Below, in pieces: positions 37,077 through 45,592 of a DNA stretch of 55,560 nucleotides. This DNA is from Proteobacteria bacterium bin106. Its GTDB lineage: Bacteria; Bdellovibrionota_B; Oligoflexia; Oligoflexales; Bin106. Position 1 is the stretch's first letter; each line of letters opens with the position of its first letter. The notes below the pieces were generated by a model that made no database searches, was not told where the DNA came from, and was given only the letters and a program-made list of their open reading frames with translations. Where the stretch lies: positions 1 to 55,560 of the forward strand of contig MPNI01000015.1 of NCBI GenBank assembly GCA_002238945.1, written 5' to 3'. A program made the translations under genes and the position numbers.

Positions 37077-37731
37077 AATACGTGTTCTTGACATTTTAAA
37101 CATGAAACTTTTGGGTAATCAGCCACCACTATACTTATCATTGTAGCTGCCATTGTACCTGTCATTGTACCTGAATATGCTCAACCATGCTAGTTATTTA
37201 GATTCTCAGTATAGGAGGGGCAACAAGAATGGTAAAAAGCTAGTCGTATAATCTTATTCGGCTAGATAGCATACTTACAGTAGAGAAATTTTCTATATAG
37301 TCAAGAAATATTCAACAGAAGTTTTGCAAAGTTGATGGTAAATATCAGGTGTAACTCATTGATAATAAAAAGATTTTGATGAAATTGCCTCAAAAAAGTA
37401 GAAGGGTGGGATGAGGAGCCTTAGAATGTGTATTTTTGGATAAATCATCAATAATGGATGAGTGTTTATGATAAATAGCCTAATACATTTTAGAGGTAGT
37501 CACTTTTTAAATGTATTAATGATGATAATATAGCTTTATTGAGATGAGATTGTTTTTGTAAAATACAATTTAAGTGTTGATTGAATGTTTATGATAGTTA
37601 GCTGCTTTTGTTATATGAGAGTTTTAAGAGCTCGTTTTTTTGCAATGGTTTTTGTGGGATGTGATTGCAAACACGTTGTGTATCTTGCTTGTGTTTACAT
37701 GTAGTGGGTAGTTAGAGGAGTGTAGTAGGTA
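37077..37731. other. Gene-free region with a relic of the S41 gene start
   Basis: Positions 37315-37390 resemble 27975-28050, the signal-peptide end of the S41 protein gene (ACAGAAGTTTTGC, then TTGATGGTAAA, then CATTGATAATAA). It is a short duplicated and decayed copy. The rest (CATTGTACCT repeats near 37140-37165 and an AT-rich stretch up to the tRNA) holds no gene that I can support. Confidence 0.5.
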
Positions 37732-37816
37732 TGGTGGGGACGGAGAGACTTGAACTCTCACGCCGCGAGGCACTGGATCCTAAATCCAGCGTGTCTACCA
37801 ATTCCACCACGTCCCC
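37732..37816 (-). tRNA. tRNA-Leu (anticodon UAG)
   Basis: Class II tRNA of 85 nt with CCA encoded. The acceptor stem is GGGGACG/CGTCCCC with A73. The D arm contains GGAATTGGTAGACAC, and the anticodon stem CTGGA/TCCAG encloses TTTAGGA. A long variable arm (GCCTCGCGGCGT) is followed by the T arm GAGAGTTCAAGTCTCTC. It reads CUA codons, with other CUN by wobble. Confidence 0.95.
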
Positions 37817-37913
37817 CAGATATATAGATGAGGCCTAATATGTTAAGGCCTGGATAGTAAATCAATGTAATATTCATCGGTGTATGAGTCAAATGTTTGT
37901 TTGAAATTTTGGG

Positions 37914-38651
37914 TCAACCAAGAAGAGTGATCTTGAGTTGTGTGTTACCGATAACCAGGACATCGGTTGAATAGACCTTATGAATTCCCGTTACTTGTTT
38001 GTTGTTGATAAAGAGTCCATTGGTGGAATCTTGATCTTCAACAATCACATCATAGTCGTTATTGATTTTGATTTTAAGGTGTTTGCGTGAGATTTGATCG
38101 TCTTGATTGAATTTGCCAAAACTGGAAGCTCTTCCGATATAGACCACTTCTTGATTGAAGGTAAGGGTGTCGGTGGTGCCATCTTGGTAGGTAGTGTCGA
38201 TTTTAAGGTCGGGTAGTTCAGCTATGCTTTCTTGCTGCTCTTTGAGTAAGTTATCGGTGGCTCGTGTGATCTTATCTGAGTGGATTTTCTTGTTTGCTAG
38301 CTCAAGGTTTTCAAGGGAGGCACATTCTCCTGTTACGAGTTCGAAACGAATGGATGATTGGCCAACGGTGATGATGTCGTTATTTTCGAGACGGGATTTG
38401 ATAATACGTCCATCATTGAGAAACGTACCGTTGGTGGAGTTCATATCGAAGATATGATGGTGGTTGTCGATGTAGTGAATCTGGCAATGAGATGATGACA
38501 CTTCAGGGTCATTTAACACCACATCTCCTTGTGAGCGTCCGAAGATGGTAGCTTCTTCGGTTCTTAACTTGATTTTCTTTTTAACTCCATCCGGTGTTTC
38601 AATGGTAAGGGTAGCGATGAGTTGTTTGTTGTGGGGCTCTCTCATGGACAT
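37914..38651 (-). CDS. Double FHA-domain protein
   Basis: FHA domains bind phosphothreonine peptides. The 245-residue protein has two. The first (about 30-105) has FGRSQGDVVLND, SSSHCQIHYID and STNGTFLNDGRII; the second (about 165-244) has YIGRASSFGKF, ISRKHLKIKI and STNGLFINNKQV. A helical linker lies between (LANKKIHSDKITRATDNLLKEQQ). All the key Gly-Arg, Ser, His and Asn-Gly positions are present. No kinase gene lies adjacent, so the partner is unknown. Such proteins are common in myxobacteria and relatives. It lies about 100 nt downstream (on the minus strand) of nothing coding, so it probably has its own promoter. Confidence 0.9.
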   Translation of the reverse strand: MSMREPHNKQLIATLTIETPDGVKKKIKLRTEEATIFGRSQGDVVLNDPEVSSSHCQIHYIDNHHHIFDMNSTNGTFLNDGRIIKSRLENNDIITVGQSSIRFELVTGECASLENLELANKKIHSDKITRATDNLLKEQQESIAELPDLKIDTTYQDGTTDTLTFNQEVVYIGRASSFGKFNQDDQISRKHLKIKINNDYDVIVEDQDSTNGLFINNKQVTGIHKVYSTDVLVIGNTQLKITLLG

Positions 38652-39178
38652 GCTTTTGTGAAGAATCTTAACGTAATATGGATGATATCTGTAAGTGTAG
38701 TGTGTATAAGGATCATAGTTACGTATTCGAAGTGGTGAATAGATGAACTGTGGTGCCTTTTTGTGTGGTTTCCATGTTGTTTGTGCTTTCGTTGTTATAT
38801 AGATAACTATCTATATAGCTATGGGACAGAGTGGTATCTAGTTAATGGCTTGCTTAGAGCTATGGTATCCTTTGTTTGTTATGGCAATTGTTTTAGAAGT
38901 GTTACAGCGATCGTTTATGGCTCGGCATCGGAAAAAATTTATGATATTTTAGCCCTTGTGTTGTGTTGGACGTATGGATATAAGACATATGGGTATAAGA
39001 GCGTATATAACAGTTAGGTGTTATCTGGCTACGAGATGGATAGGAGGATATGATAAACAACCGTAGGATTGAGAGTTCGTGCGAGTTCGTGTAGTGTGTA
39101 TGAGTGTGTATGGGGTAGCAGTAGTAAGTAGTAGATAACATCACATATTCATCCATTTATCATTTTGAGATATCACTT
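38652..39178. other. Gene-free spacer between divergent genes
   Basis: The 527 nt separate the divergent FHA and DUF1844 genes and should contain both promoters. Short frames here show no protein-like composition. GTGTGTATG-type repeats occur near 39090-39115. No RNA gene recognised. Confidence 0.4.
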
Positions 39179-39538
39179 ATGTCTGATTTGCCATCATCTA
39201 TAAAAGAGTTAGCCTATCAGCCCAACTTATCTCCATTTTCAGAGTTGGTGTTGGGGTTATCATCAGCAGCTTTGCATTATCTTGGTGAGATTCCATATGG
39301 TCAGTTAGAGGGTTCTTTGGAGTCTTCTTTAAAAACAGATGAAGAAGCGGGCTCTGTGCCATCTCAGTTACCTGTGAATTTGGAATTGGCTAAGCAGAAT
39401 ATGGAATTTATAAAGATACTTTCAGAAAAAACCCAAGGAAATCTTTCATCTCAAGAGAGTCAGATCTTGCAAGGGGTGATTAATGATTTGAATATCAAAT
39501 ACACCGCTTTGCTTTATAGCAAGAACCAAGAGAGTTAG
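39179..39538 (+). CDS. DUF1844 domain protein
   Basis: Small cytosolic protein of 119 residues. The pattern FSELVLGLSSAALHYLGEIP ... VNLELAKQNMEFIKILSEKTQGNLSSQESQILQGVINDLNIKYTALL is characteristic of DUF1844, a family of unknown function found mainly in Deltaproteobacteria-like, acidobacterial and planctomycete lineages. It is usually a single small gene near housekeeping loci. An insertion of Gly/Ser/Glu-rich residues (EGSLESSLKTDEEAGSVPSQ) sits between the two helical parts. The start at ATG 39179 gives the usual short N-terminal tail. Confidence 0.88.
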   Translation: MSDLPSSIKELAYQPNLSPFSELVLGLSSAALHYLGEIPYGQLEGSLESSLKTDEEAGSVPSQLPVNLELAKQNMEFIKILSEKTQGNLSSQESQILQGVINDLNIKYTALLYSKNQES

Positions 39539-39626
39539 TGGTTTTTATCTTTTCTATGAGGCTTGATTTGCAAGCTATCTCGTATGTATCTGAGCAGGGA
39601 TAGTAAACAAATATGATGGGTGTGCT

Positions 39627-39741
39627 AGCTGTGATGAGAGCTGTGATGAGAGCTGTGATGAGTGGTTTGGCGTGTTTCACAGGATTGTCTAACTCATTGC
39701 CTAACTTATTTCCTAACTTATTTCCTAACTTATTTCCTAAC
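39627..39741. repeat. Two adjacent 12-nt tandem arrays
   Basis: AGCTGTGATGAG is repeated three times exactly (39627-39662). After 38 nt, CTAACTTATTTC is repeated three times plus a partial unit (39701-39741). Both lie between the DUF1844 gene and tRNA-Gln, where no coding function is visible. Confidence 0.9.
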
Positions 39742-39803
39742 AAGGCGTGTCTTACTTGACATAGAATGTTTGAATAATATACTCAACGTTCTTCTTTCTT
39801 TAG

Positions 39804-39879
39804 GGCGGCGTAGACAAGTGGTTAAGTCACAGGATTTTGATTCCTGGGGTCGAAGGTTCGAATCCTTCCGCCGCTGCCA
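39804..39879 (+). tRNA. tRNA-Gln (anticodon UUG)
   Basis: 76 nt with encoded CCA. The acceptor stem GGCGGCG/CGCCGCT has a G-U first pair. The D arm is GACAAGTGGTTAAGTC. The anticodon stem CAGGA/TCCTG encloses TTTTGAT (anticodon TTG), and the T arm is GAAGGTTCGAATCCTTC. G73 precedes CCA. Reads CAA and CAG. Confidence 0.95.
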
Positions 39880-39970
39880 TTTTCCTTTTCGTTGTTATTG
39901 TTTGAGATTATCCTAAGGGCTTAGTTTTGTTGGGCTAGTTCTTTTAGTGTGTGGATGTGTTGGCTTTAGT

Positions 39971-40792
39971 TTAGCTGAGAGTGGGTTGATGGTTTGAGTT
40001 GATGTAGCTTTCAGGGAAGCCTATTTTTTGGAGTTTTTGTTTAGAGCAACCTTTGAATTCCACGGTTAAAAATGTTTTGATCCAAGGGCAGTGATGGTAG
40101 GTGTCTTCAAGCATCTTTGTCCAAGAGTCATCAGCTATGATGGTGTTTTCATGAAGGAGTATGGCTCGAGAGGCAAAGGACATGCCCATTTCCACATGTG
40201 AGGTGAGGCAGAGTACGGTACTGTGAGAAGATTGTTTGGCTAGTGAGCGGATCATGGTGAGGATTTGATGAGAGCTAATGGGATCGAGTCCTGCGGTGGG
40301 GTTATCGAGTATAGCTAGATGGGGATCGGTACAAAGGGCTCTTGCTAGAGAAACCCGTCTTCTCATGCCTCCTGAAAGTTCGTGTGGGTATTTATTTGCG
40401 GCATGTTCGAGATTCATTTCTTTGAGATAATAATCCACTCGTCTATGTTGTTCTTGTGTGTTCCATCCGCGCATTTTTTCCATAGCAAAACAGAGGTTAT
40501 CTTTAACGAGCATGCTATGGAAGAGGCCGCCTTGTTGAAAAGAGACACCTAGATTTTGATAGAGGTGTTTTTTGTCTTTAGAGGATATATTGGCGATGTT
40601 ATGGTCCAAGATAGATACTTCACCGCTTTGTGGCTTTAAGAAGCCACATGCTAAAGCAACTATAGTAGATTTTCCACATCCTGAAAGTCCCATAAGACTG
40701 GCATGATCACCTTTATTGAGTCTAAAGGATACGCCATTAAGGATTTTTTTTCCGTTGGGGTAAGTAAAATGGACATCTTTGAATGCAATCAC
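39971..40792 (-). CDS. ABC transporter ATP-binding protein, MlaF-like
   Basis: ATPase of 273 residues resembling MlaF/Ttg2A, which powers phospholipid movement between the membranes. Walker A LMGLSGCGKSTIVALACG, the Q-loop VSFQQGGLFHSM and the signature HELSGGMRRRVSLARAL are all present. The Walker B region reads LAILDNPTAGLDP: Asn occupies the place of the usual catalytic Glu. The H-loop His is in CLTSHVEMGM. After the ATPase domain a C-terminal extension of about 30 residues ends in PESYINSNHQPTLS. No permease (MlaE) or substrate-binding (MlaD) gene lies next to it, which is unusual because these are normally adjacent. Confidence 0.88.
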   Translation of the reverse strand: MIAFKDVHFTYPNGKKILNGVSFRLNKGDHASLMGLSGCGKSTIVALACGFLKPQSGEVSILDHNIANISSKDKKHLYQNLGVSFQQGGLFHSMLVKDNLCFAMEKMRGWNTQEQHRRVDYYLKEMNLEHAANKYPHELSGGMRRRVSLARALCTDPHLAILDNPTAGLDPISSHQILTMIRSLAKQSSHSTVLCLTSHVEMGMSFASRAILLHENTIIADDSWTKMLEDTYHHCPWIKTFLTVEFKGCSKQKLQKIGFPESYINSNHQPTLS

Positions 40793-41410
40793 GGGTTATG
40801 TAACCTATGGTGATGTGTGTGAAGTTTTCTATAAACTTTTCTATGAATGTTTTGTGTTGTATGGTTGATATGAGAGTTTTCTTGTGGGTCATAGTTCTAG
40901 AGGGTAAGTTGGTTTCGTTGTGTGTTTTTTGATCTTTTGTTATGATCTTATGATTGTATAATTGGACGTATAGGTATATAGAATACACATAATGCATGAC
41001 ATCCATTCCATATCATTCCATATCCATATATCCATATATCCATATTCCATATAAGAACACATTGCATCATTGCATATCATAGTGCATACCCATACCATAG
41101 TGTGTACCCATAGTGTGTATCATAGTGCATTGCATAGAAACTGAACGAGATACTGGTTTGATGTGATAATGTGGCTTGCTAGTTATGCTAACTAGTCGTG
41201 CTAACTAGTCGTGCAAAATTGTGGTTAGGGCTAGCTTATGAATAATCATCATATAATCATATAATAAAAACACATGTCATAATGGATGAGTAGCGTGTCT
41301 ATGTGAAGAGCTGTGAGAAGCTGTGAGAAGCTGTGAGAAGTCGTGTAAGATATTATGATCACTGAAATGTCATTGTGTGTGGTTGCATACATAATCGGAG
41401 CAGTAAGCTA
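40793..41410. repeat. Repeat-rich 5' region of the act operon
   Basis: The 618-nt gap upstream of actA contains several unrelated short arrays: CCATAT-based repeats (41002-41053), CATAGTGTGTACC-type repeats (about 41090-41125), two copies of GCTAACTAGTCGT (about 41185-41215), and three exact copies of CTGTGAGAAG (41311-41340). The act promoter must lie here but I cannot place it with confidence. Confidence 0.75.
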
Positions 41411-41995
41411 ATGGTTAGATGTAATAAAGGTCGGTCTTTTCGGAGACGGTCTTTTTTTTATATGGTTGTTTGCGGTTTTGGTGTTGTTTTATCTATAAGT
41501 TCACAGGCTTATGGTTGGTGGATGTGGACTCCTGGTGATACAGTGGATGATTCTACACAGAATACCTTAGTGGCTGGTTATATGCCGGACCAACCTGTAC
41601 CTTTCTCTCATAAGTTACATGCCGGTGATCGTCAAATTTCGTGTGAATACTGCCATAGTGGAGCGAGACGTTCAGCATCGGCTGTGGTTCCTGATTTAGC
41701 TACATGTATGGGATGTCATCAGGTGGTTGCTATAGATAAAGAACCTATTAAGTTGATTACAGAAAAATATAGAAAAAATGAGCCATTGCAGTGGGTAAAG
41801 GTTAATGACTTACCTGATCATGTGCGCTTTTCTCATCAACCTCATGTGCTTGCTGGGGTGAGTTGTGAGAGTTGTCATGGAGAGGTTAAAGAGATGGAAA
41901 AAGTCAGTCAATGGGCCCCTTTGCAGATGGGTTGGTGTATTGGTTGTCATAAAGAAAACAATGCTTCTATTAGCTGTCAGAGTTGTCATTATTGA
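41411..41995 (+). CDS. actA: ACIII subunit ActA, pentaheme cytochrome c
   Basis: Periplasmic multiheme cytochrome of alternative complex III, which passes electrons from the quinol-oxidising core to acceptors such as cytochrome c or an oxidase. Five CxxCH motifs are present: CEYCH (Cys 78), CMGCH, CESCH, CIGCH and CQSCH. FSHKLH and FSHQPH provide typical distal ligands. The start at ATG 41411, 10 nt after GGAG, gives an RRRSFFYMVVCGFGVVL signal segment; a GTG 36 nt upstream is in frame but less likely. actB follows after 56 nt, and the whole run actA-F is on one strand. Confidence 0.95.
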   Translation: MVRCNKGRSFRRRSFFYMVVCGFGVVLSISSQAYGWWMWTPGDTVDDSTQNTLVAGYMPDQPVPFSHKLHAGDRQISCEYCHSGARRSASAVVPDLATCMGCHQVVAIDKEPIKLITEKYRKNEPLQWVKVNDLPDHVRFSHQPHVLAGVSCESCHGEVKEMEKVSQWAPLQMGWCIGCHKENNASISCQSCHY

Positions 41996-42051
41996 GAGTA
42001 TGTATAGGGTTGGTTGTTTATGGTTGTGATTGAATATGTAGAGGAGAGCCC

Positions 42052-45000
42052 TTGTTAGGTTCTAAGACAGGTTCTAAGACATTAGGCTCTGATAGTAAAA
42101 CAGACAATATAGATAACATAGATCATATTGAGAGTCAGGATCAGCAGATCGTTTTGGCTTCTGATGGTCCTTTTGAAGCTCCTGCTCAGACCTTTGTGCC
42201 TGGGCCTTATTATGCTGCTGTGGAAGAGGTCATGGAGGACATGGCTGCCACAGAGGCTGATGTTGCTGGTGATTATGCTGATCTGCGTCATCAATCTTTT
42301 CCCTTGGATAGAAGAGATTTTCTTAAGCTCTTTTCCCTTTCAGCTTTAGCTGGCAGTGTTAAAGCGTGTGTGCCACGTCCTGTGGAGCATATGCTTCCTT
42401 ATGTGGACCAACCTGTTGATACTGTACCTGGCATAGCAAAGCATTATGCCACAACCTGTGGTGAGTGTGCTGCTAGTTGTGGTGTGCAGGTAAAGACCAA
42501 AGATGGTCGTCCTATTAAGTTAGAGGGTTTATCAGCTCATCCGGTCAATAAAGGAGCTTTATGTGCTACGGGTCAGGCTTCTATTCAGGGCTTGTATCAT
42601 CCGCAGCGTTTGAAGCATCCCATGATGTCTGTGGGTGCTCGTGTGCTTGAGGCATCTTGGGAGGATATTTGGCAGAGATTAGGTGATGCATGTAAACAAA
42701 CCACCAAGATAGGGATTCTTACTCGTGGTGTAACGGGTAGTGTGAGAGGTTTTTATAAGGCTTTTCTTGAGGGTTTAGGGTCTTCAGCTGAGAATGTGTA
42801 TTTTGTGGATTCTCGCTCACTTTATGCCACGGTGGATAAGGCTCATCATCTTGCTTTTGGTCGTACGGGTATTCCACGTACGGTGTTGAGTAAAGCAGAG
42901 ATGATATTAGGAGTGAGTAGTGATTTTTTTGAAACAGGTCTTTCTCCTATTTTTGATAGTAAGAATTTTAGTAGGGGTATTGGTTATAAGAATCAAGGTG
43001 GTAAGAGTTTAAAGGGTCGTTTTATCCAATGTGAGTCGGTGATGTCTATAACGGGTGCTAAGGCTGATAAGCGTCATAGTATTCCTGTGGGCTCTGAGTT
43101 ACCTTTTTTGGTTTTGATACTGTCTCATTTATTATCGCGTTCGTCTCAGTTAAAGGCATCATCATCTGATATATCTAAGGCTCGTGGGGTTTTGGCTGTT
43201 TTTAAGGATCAATTAAAGGGTTACCGCACTTTATTTACATCTTTGGATAGTGGTTATTTTGATAAGTTGGTTGGTGAGTTACTGGCTCGTCCTGCGGTGA
43301 TTATGGCTGGTGGTGTGGCTACGTGTACTCAAGATGCCACACGTATTCAACTCCTTGCTGTGGTATGTAATGTGTTGATTGGTGCTTATGAATCGATTCT
43401 TTTTACTTCAGAGAGTTGGATGTTAAATCCTTTAGAGAGTTTTGCAAAAAGCTCTTCTGGGGTAGAAAACAGTACTGAGCAGGGACAGCAACAGCAGCAA
43501 CAAAAACAACAAGAGATCATGTCAAGTGATATGATGCGCTTTTTTGGCAAAGCTAGCGAGCTTGATATTCTTTTGGTGATAGATTGTGATCCTGTGCAGT
43601 CTATTCCGCGTTCTTTTGATGTGAGTGGTGTGTTATCTGACATAGAGACGGTGATATCTATTCAGTCTTTTCCGCGGATGGTGGATACGTATGCAGACTA
43701 TGTACTGCCGATGCATCATTATTTGGAATCATGGGGTGATAGTGAGGCTTATGCTGGATTTATAGGTATGCGCCAACCGTCGGTACGTCCGCTTTATGGT
43801 AGTTTTCAGGCTGAAGACATGTTGCTTTGGATATCAGCTGCAGCGGGTCGTTCTATGGGTTATGAAAGCTATAGGGTGTATTTGTTTGAGCAGTGGAAGA
43901 AGATTTATGACAAGCTTAATATAGCTGATGTGTCATTTTCTTTATTTATACAAAACAATTTACGTAAGGGTTTTTTTGGCGTACCTGGTAAGCGAAATAA
44001 AGCTGCATTGATGGATGTGGCATCCTATTTCTCTTCTTCTGGGGGTTCTGGGAGTATGAACTCGGCAGGTATAAACTCGTGGAGTGACGTATCAGGTGGA
44101 AGCTTGAAACTCATAGCTCCTTTGGATGCTAAGTTAGCTGATGGTCGGCATGGTCATTTACCTATTCTTCAAGAGGTGGGTGATGCCATGAGTACGGTAT
44201 GTTGGGATAGTTTTGCAGCAATGAGTCCATATACCTGTCGAAAATTGGGTGTGAAGCGTAATGATGTGATTCGTATCCGTGGTAAGAATGGTGGAGCTAT
44301 TGAGGTAGCGGTATTTCCCATGCCTGGTGTGGCACATGATGCGGTGGTGGTTTCTCAGGGGCGTGGTATTGATGATGAGCGTAATACTATTGCTCATGGT
44401 GTGGGAGTGAATCCATTGGATGTTGTATCTAAGGAGTGGGATCCTTTATCTTATCAGATGGTAACGTCTGCTGTGGATGTGAAGGTAGAGCCTACGGGTA
44501 AGCGGTATCGTTTAGCGGCTATGCAGAAGCACAATGATATAGCTAATCGTAGTGATGTCTATCGCAAGGTGGGTTTTTCTGAGCTTGAACACAAGATAGA
44601 AAAGCGTAGGGGTCATACGCCTAAGAATCTTGATGATGTGCCAGATCTTTATCCCTCTTTGGATAAGCCAGAGACTTATATGCATAAACAAGATAACTCA
44701 TCTAAGCCAGGGGGAGTTGAGCCAAGGCATTTGGATTATCGTTGGGGTATGAGTATTGATTTGGATCGTTGTACGGGTTGTGGTGCTTGTATGGTGGCTT
44801 GTTCTTTAGAAAATAACGTAGCTCAGGTGGGGCGTGATCAGGTGAATCTGGGTCGTGAGATGTTTTGGATTCGTTTGGACCGGTACTTTGATGGAGCGGT
44901 GGATGAGCCGGGTGTATCTTTTCAGCCGGTGATGTGTCAACAATGCAATCATGCTCCTTGTGAGGCGGTATGTCCGGTATTTGCTACCACTCATGATCCT

Positions 45001-45543
45001 GAGGGCATTAATGCCATGACCTACAATCGTTGTGTGGGTACGCGTTATTGTGCTAATGCTTGTCCTTACAAAGTAAGGCGTTTTAATTGGTGGACTCATA
45101 GTTTTGGTAAGGTGGGTAAGCGTTTACAGGATCGTACACCTCGTGCTTTAAATCCTGATGTTACGGTACGTACCCGTGGGGTTATGGAGAAGTGTAATTT
45201 CTGTGTAGGTCGTATCCGTGATGCTAAGCATCGTTTACAACGTGTGAATGTGGAAAAACATATGGATAATCACCGTATACCTAGTGATTGGATAAAGACA
45301 GCTTGTCAGGAAACCTGTCCTAGTGATGCTATTAGTTTTGGAAATCTTAAAGAGCCGGGTTCTTTGGTGACACGTTTACGTCGTGATGAGCGTGCTTATT
45401 TGATGTTAGGTGGTGATCCGGATCATAAGCATTACGGTATTAAAACACTGCCTAATGTATCGTATTTAGCAGAAGTGGTGGCTGAAGATCTTACAGATGG
45501 TCATACATCAAAGGGAGAGCCATCAGGGAGTGATCACGGTTAA
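42052..45543 (+). CDS. actB: ACIII subunit ActB, molybdopterin-oxidoreductase-like iron-sulfur protein
   Basis: Fusion of a large molybdopterin-oxidoreductase-like domain and a ferredoxin-like domain. A Tat-type signal (DRRDFLKLFSLSALAGSV, RR at 87-88) is internal to a long N-terminal tail. CGECAASC (136-143) marks the first domain. From about residue 900, CTGCGACMVACSLEN, CQQCNHAPCEAVCP, CVGTRYCANACPYKVRRFNWW and ACQETCPSDAISFG bind the Fe-S clusters. In ACIII the first domain normally lacks the cofactor. The start is a TTG at 42052, preceded by GAGGAG at about 5-6 nt; no upstream ATG is in frame. The N-terminal tail contains an LGSKTGSKT repeat and a Gln-rich run occurs near residue 480. 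1,163 residues. Confidence 0.95.
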   Translation: MLGSKTGSKTLGSDSKTDNIDNIDHIESQDQQIVLASDGPFEAPAQTFVPGPYYAAVEEVMEDMAATEADVAGDYADLRHQSFPLDRRDFLKLFSLSALAGSVKACVPRPVEHMLPYVDQPVDTVPGIAKHYATTCGECAASCGVQVKTKDGRPIKLEGLSAHPVNKGALCATGQASIQGLYHPQRLKHPMMSVGARVLEASWEDIWQRLGDACKQTTKIGILTRGVTGSVRGFYKAFLEGLGSSAENVYFVDSRSLYATVDKAHHLAFGRTGIPRTVLSKAEMILGVSSDFFETGLSPIFDSKNFSRGIGYKNQGGKSLKGRFIQCESVMSITGAKADKRHSIPVGSELPFLVLILSHLLSRSSQLKASSSDISKARGVLAVFKDQLKGYRTLFTSLDSGYFDKLVGELLARPAVIMAGGVATCTQDATRIQLLAVVCNVLIGAYESILFTSESWMLNPLESFAKSSSGVENSTEQGQQQQQQKQQEIMSSDMMRFFGKASELDILLVIDCDPVQSIPRSFDVSGVLSDIETVISIQSFPRMVDTYADYVLPMHHYLESWGDSEAYAGFIGMRQPSVRPLYGSFQAEDMLLWISAAAGRSMGYESYRVYLFEQWKKIYDKLNIADVSFSLFIQNNLRKGFFGVPGKRNKAALMDVASYFSSSGGSGSMNSAGINSWSDVSGGSLKLIAPLDAKLADGRHGHLPILQEVGDAMSTVCWDSFAAMSPYTCRKLGVKRNDVIRIRGKNGGAIEVAVFPMPGVAHDAVVVSQGRGIDDERNTIAHGVGVNPLDVVSKEWDPLSYQMVTSAVDVKVEPTGKRYRLAAMQKHNDIANRSDVYRKVGFSELEHKIEKRRGHTPKNLDDVPDLYPSLDKPETYMHKQDNSSKPGGVEPRHLDYRWGMSIDLDRCTGCGACMVACSLENNVAQVGRDQVNLGREMFWIRLDRYFDGAVDEPGVSFQPVMCQQCNHAPCEAVCPVFATTHDPEGINAMTYNRCVGTRYCANACPYKVRRFNWWTHSFGKVGKRLQDRTPRALNPDVTVRTRGVMEKCNFCVGRIRDAKHRLQRVNVEKHMDNHRIPSDWIKTACQETCPSDAISFGNLKEPGSLVTRLRRDERAYLMLGGDPDHKHYGIKTLPNVSYLAEVVAEDLTDGHTSKGEPSGSDHG

Positions 45544-45592
45544 GCCTGATGTGATTTTTTTGGGGTCATTATGTATATGGGAATAGGAAAAT

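Noticed and set aside
38763-39017. 84-codon frame between the FHA and DUF1844 genes
   Set aside because: Cys/Tyr-rich, unlike neighbouring proteins, no ribosome site, and overlapped by an equally poor frame on the other strand.
39627-39741. Considered a small CRISPR array
   Set aside because: Units are 12 nt, directly abutting and without spacers; these are simple tandem repeats.
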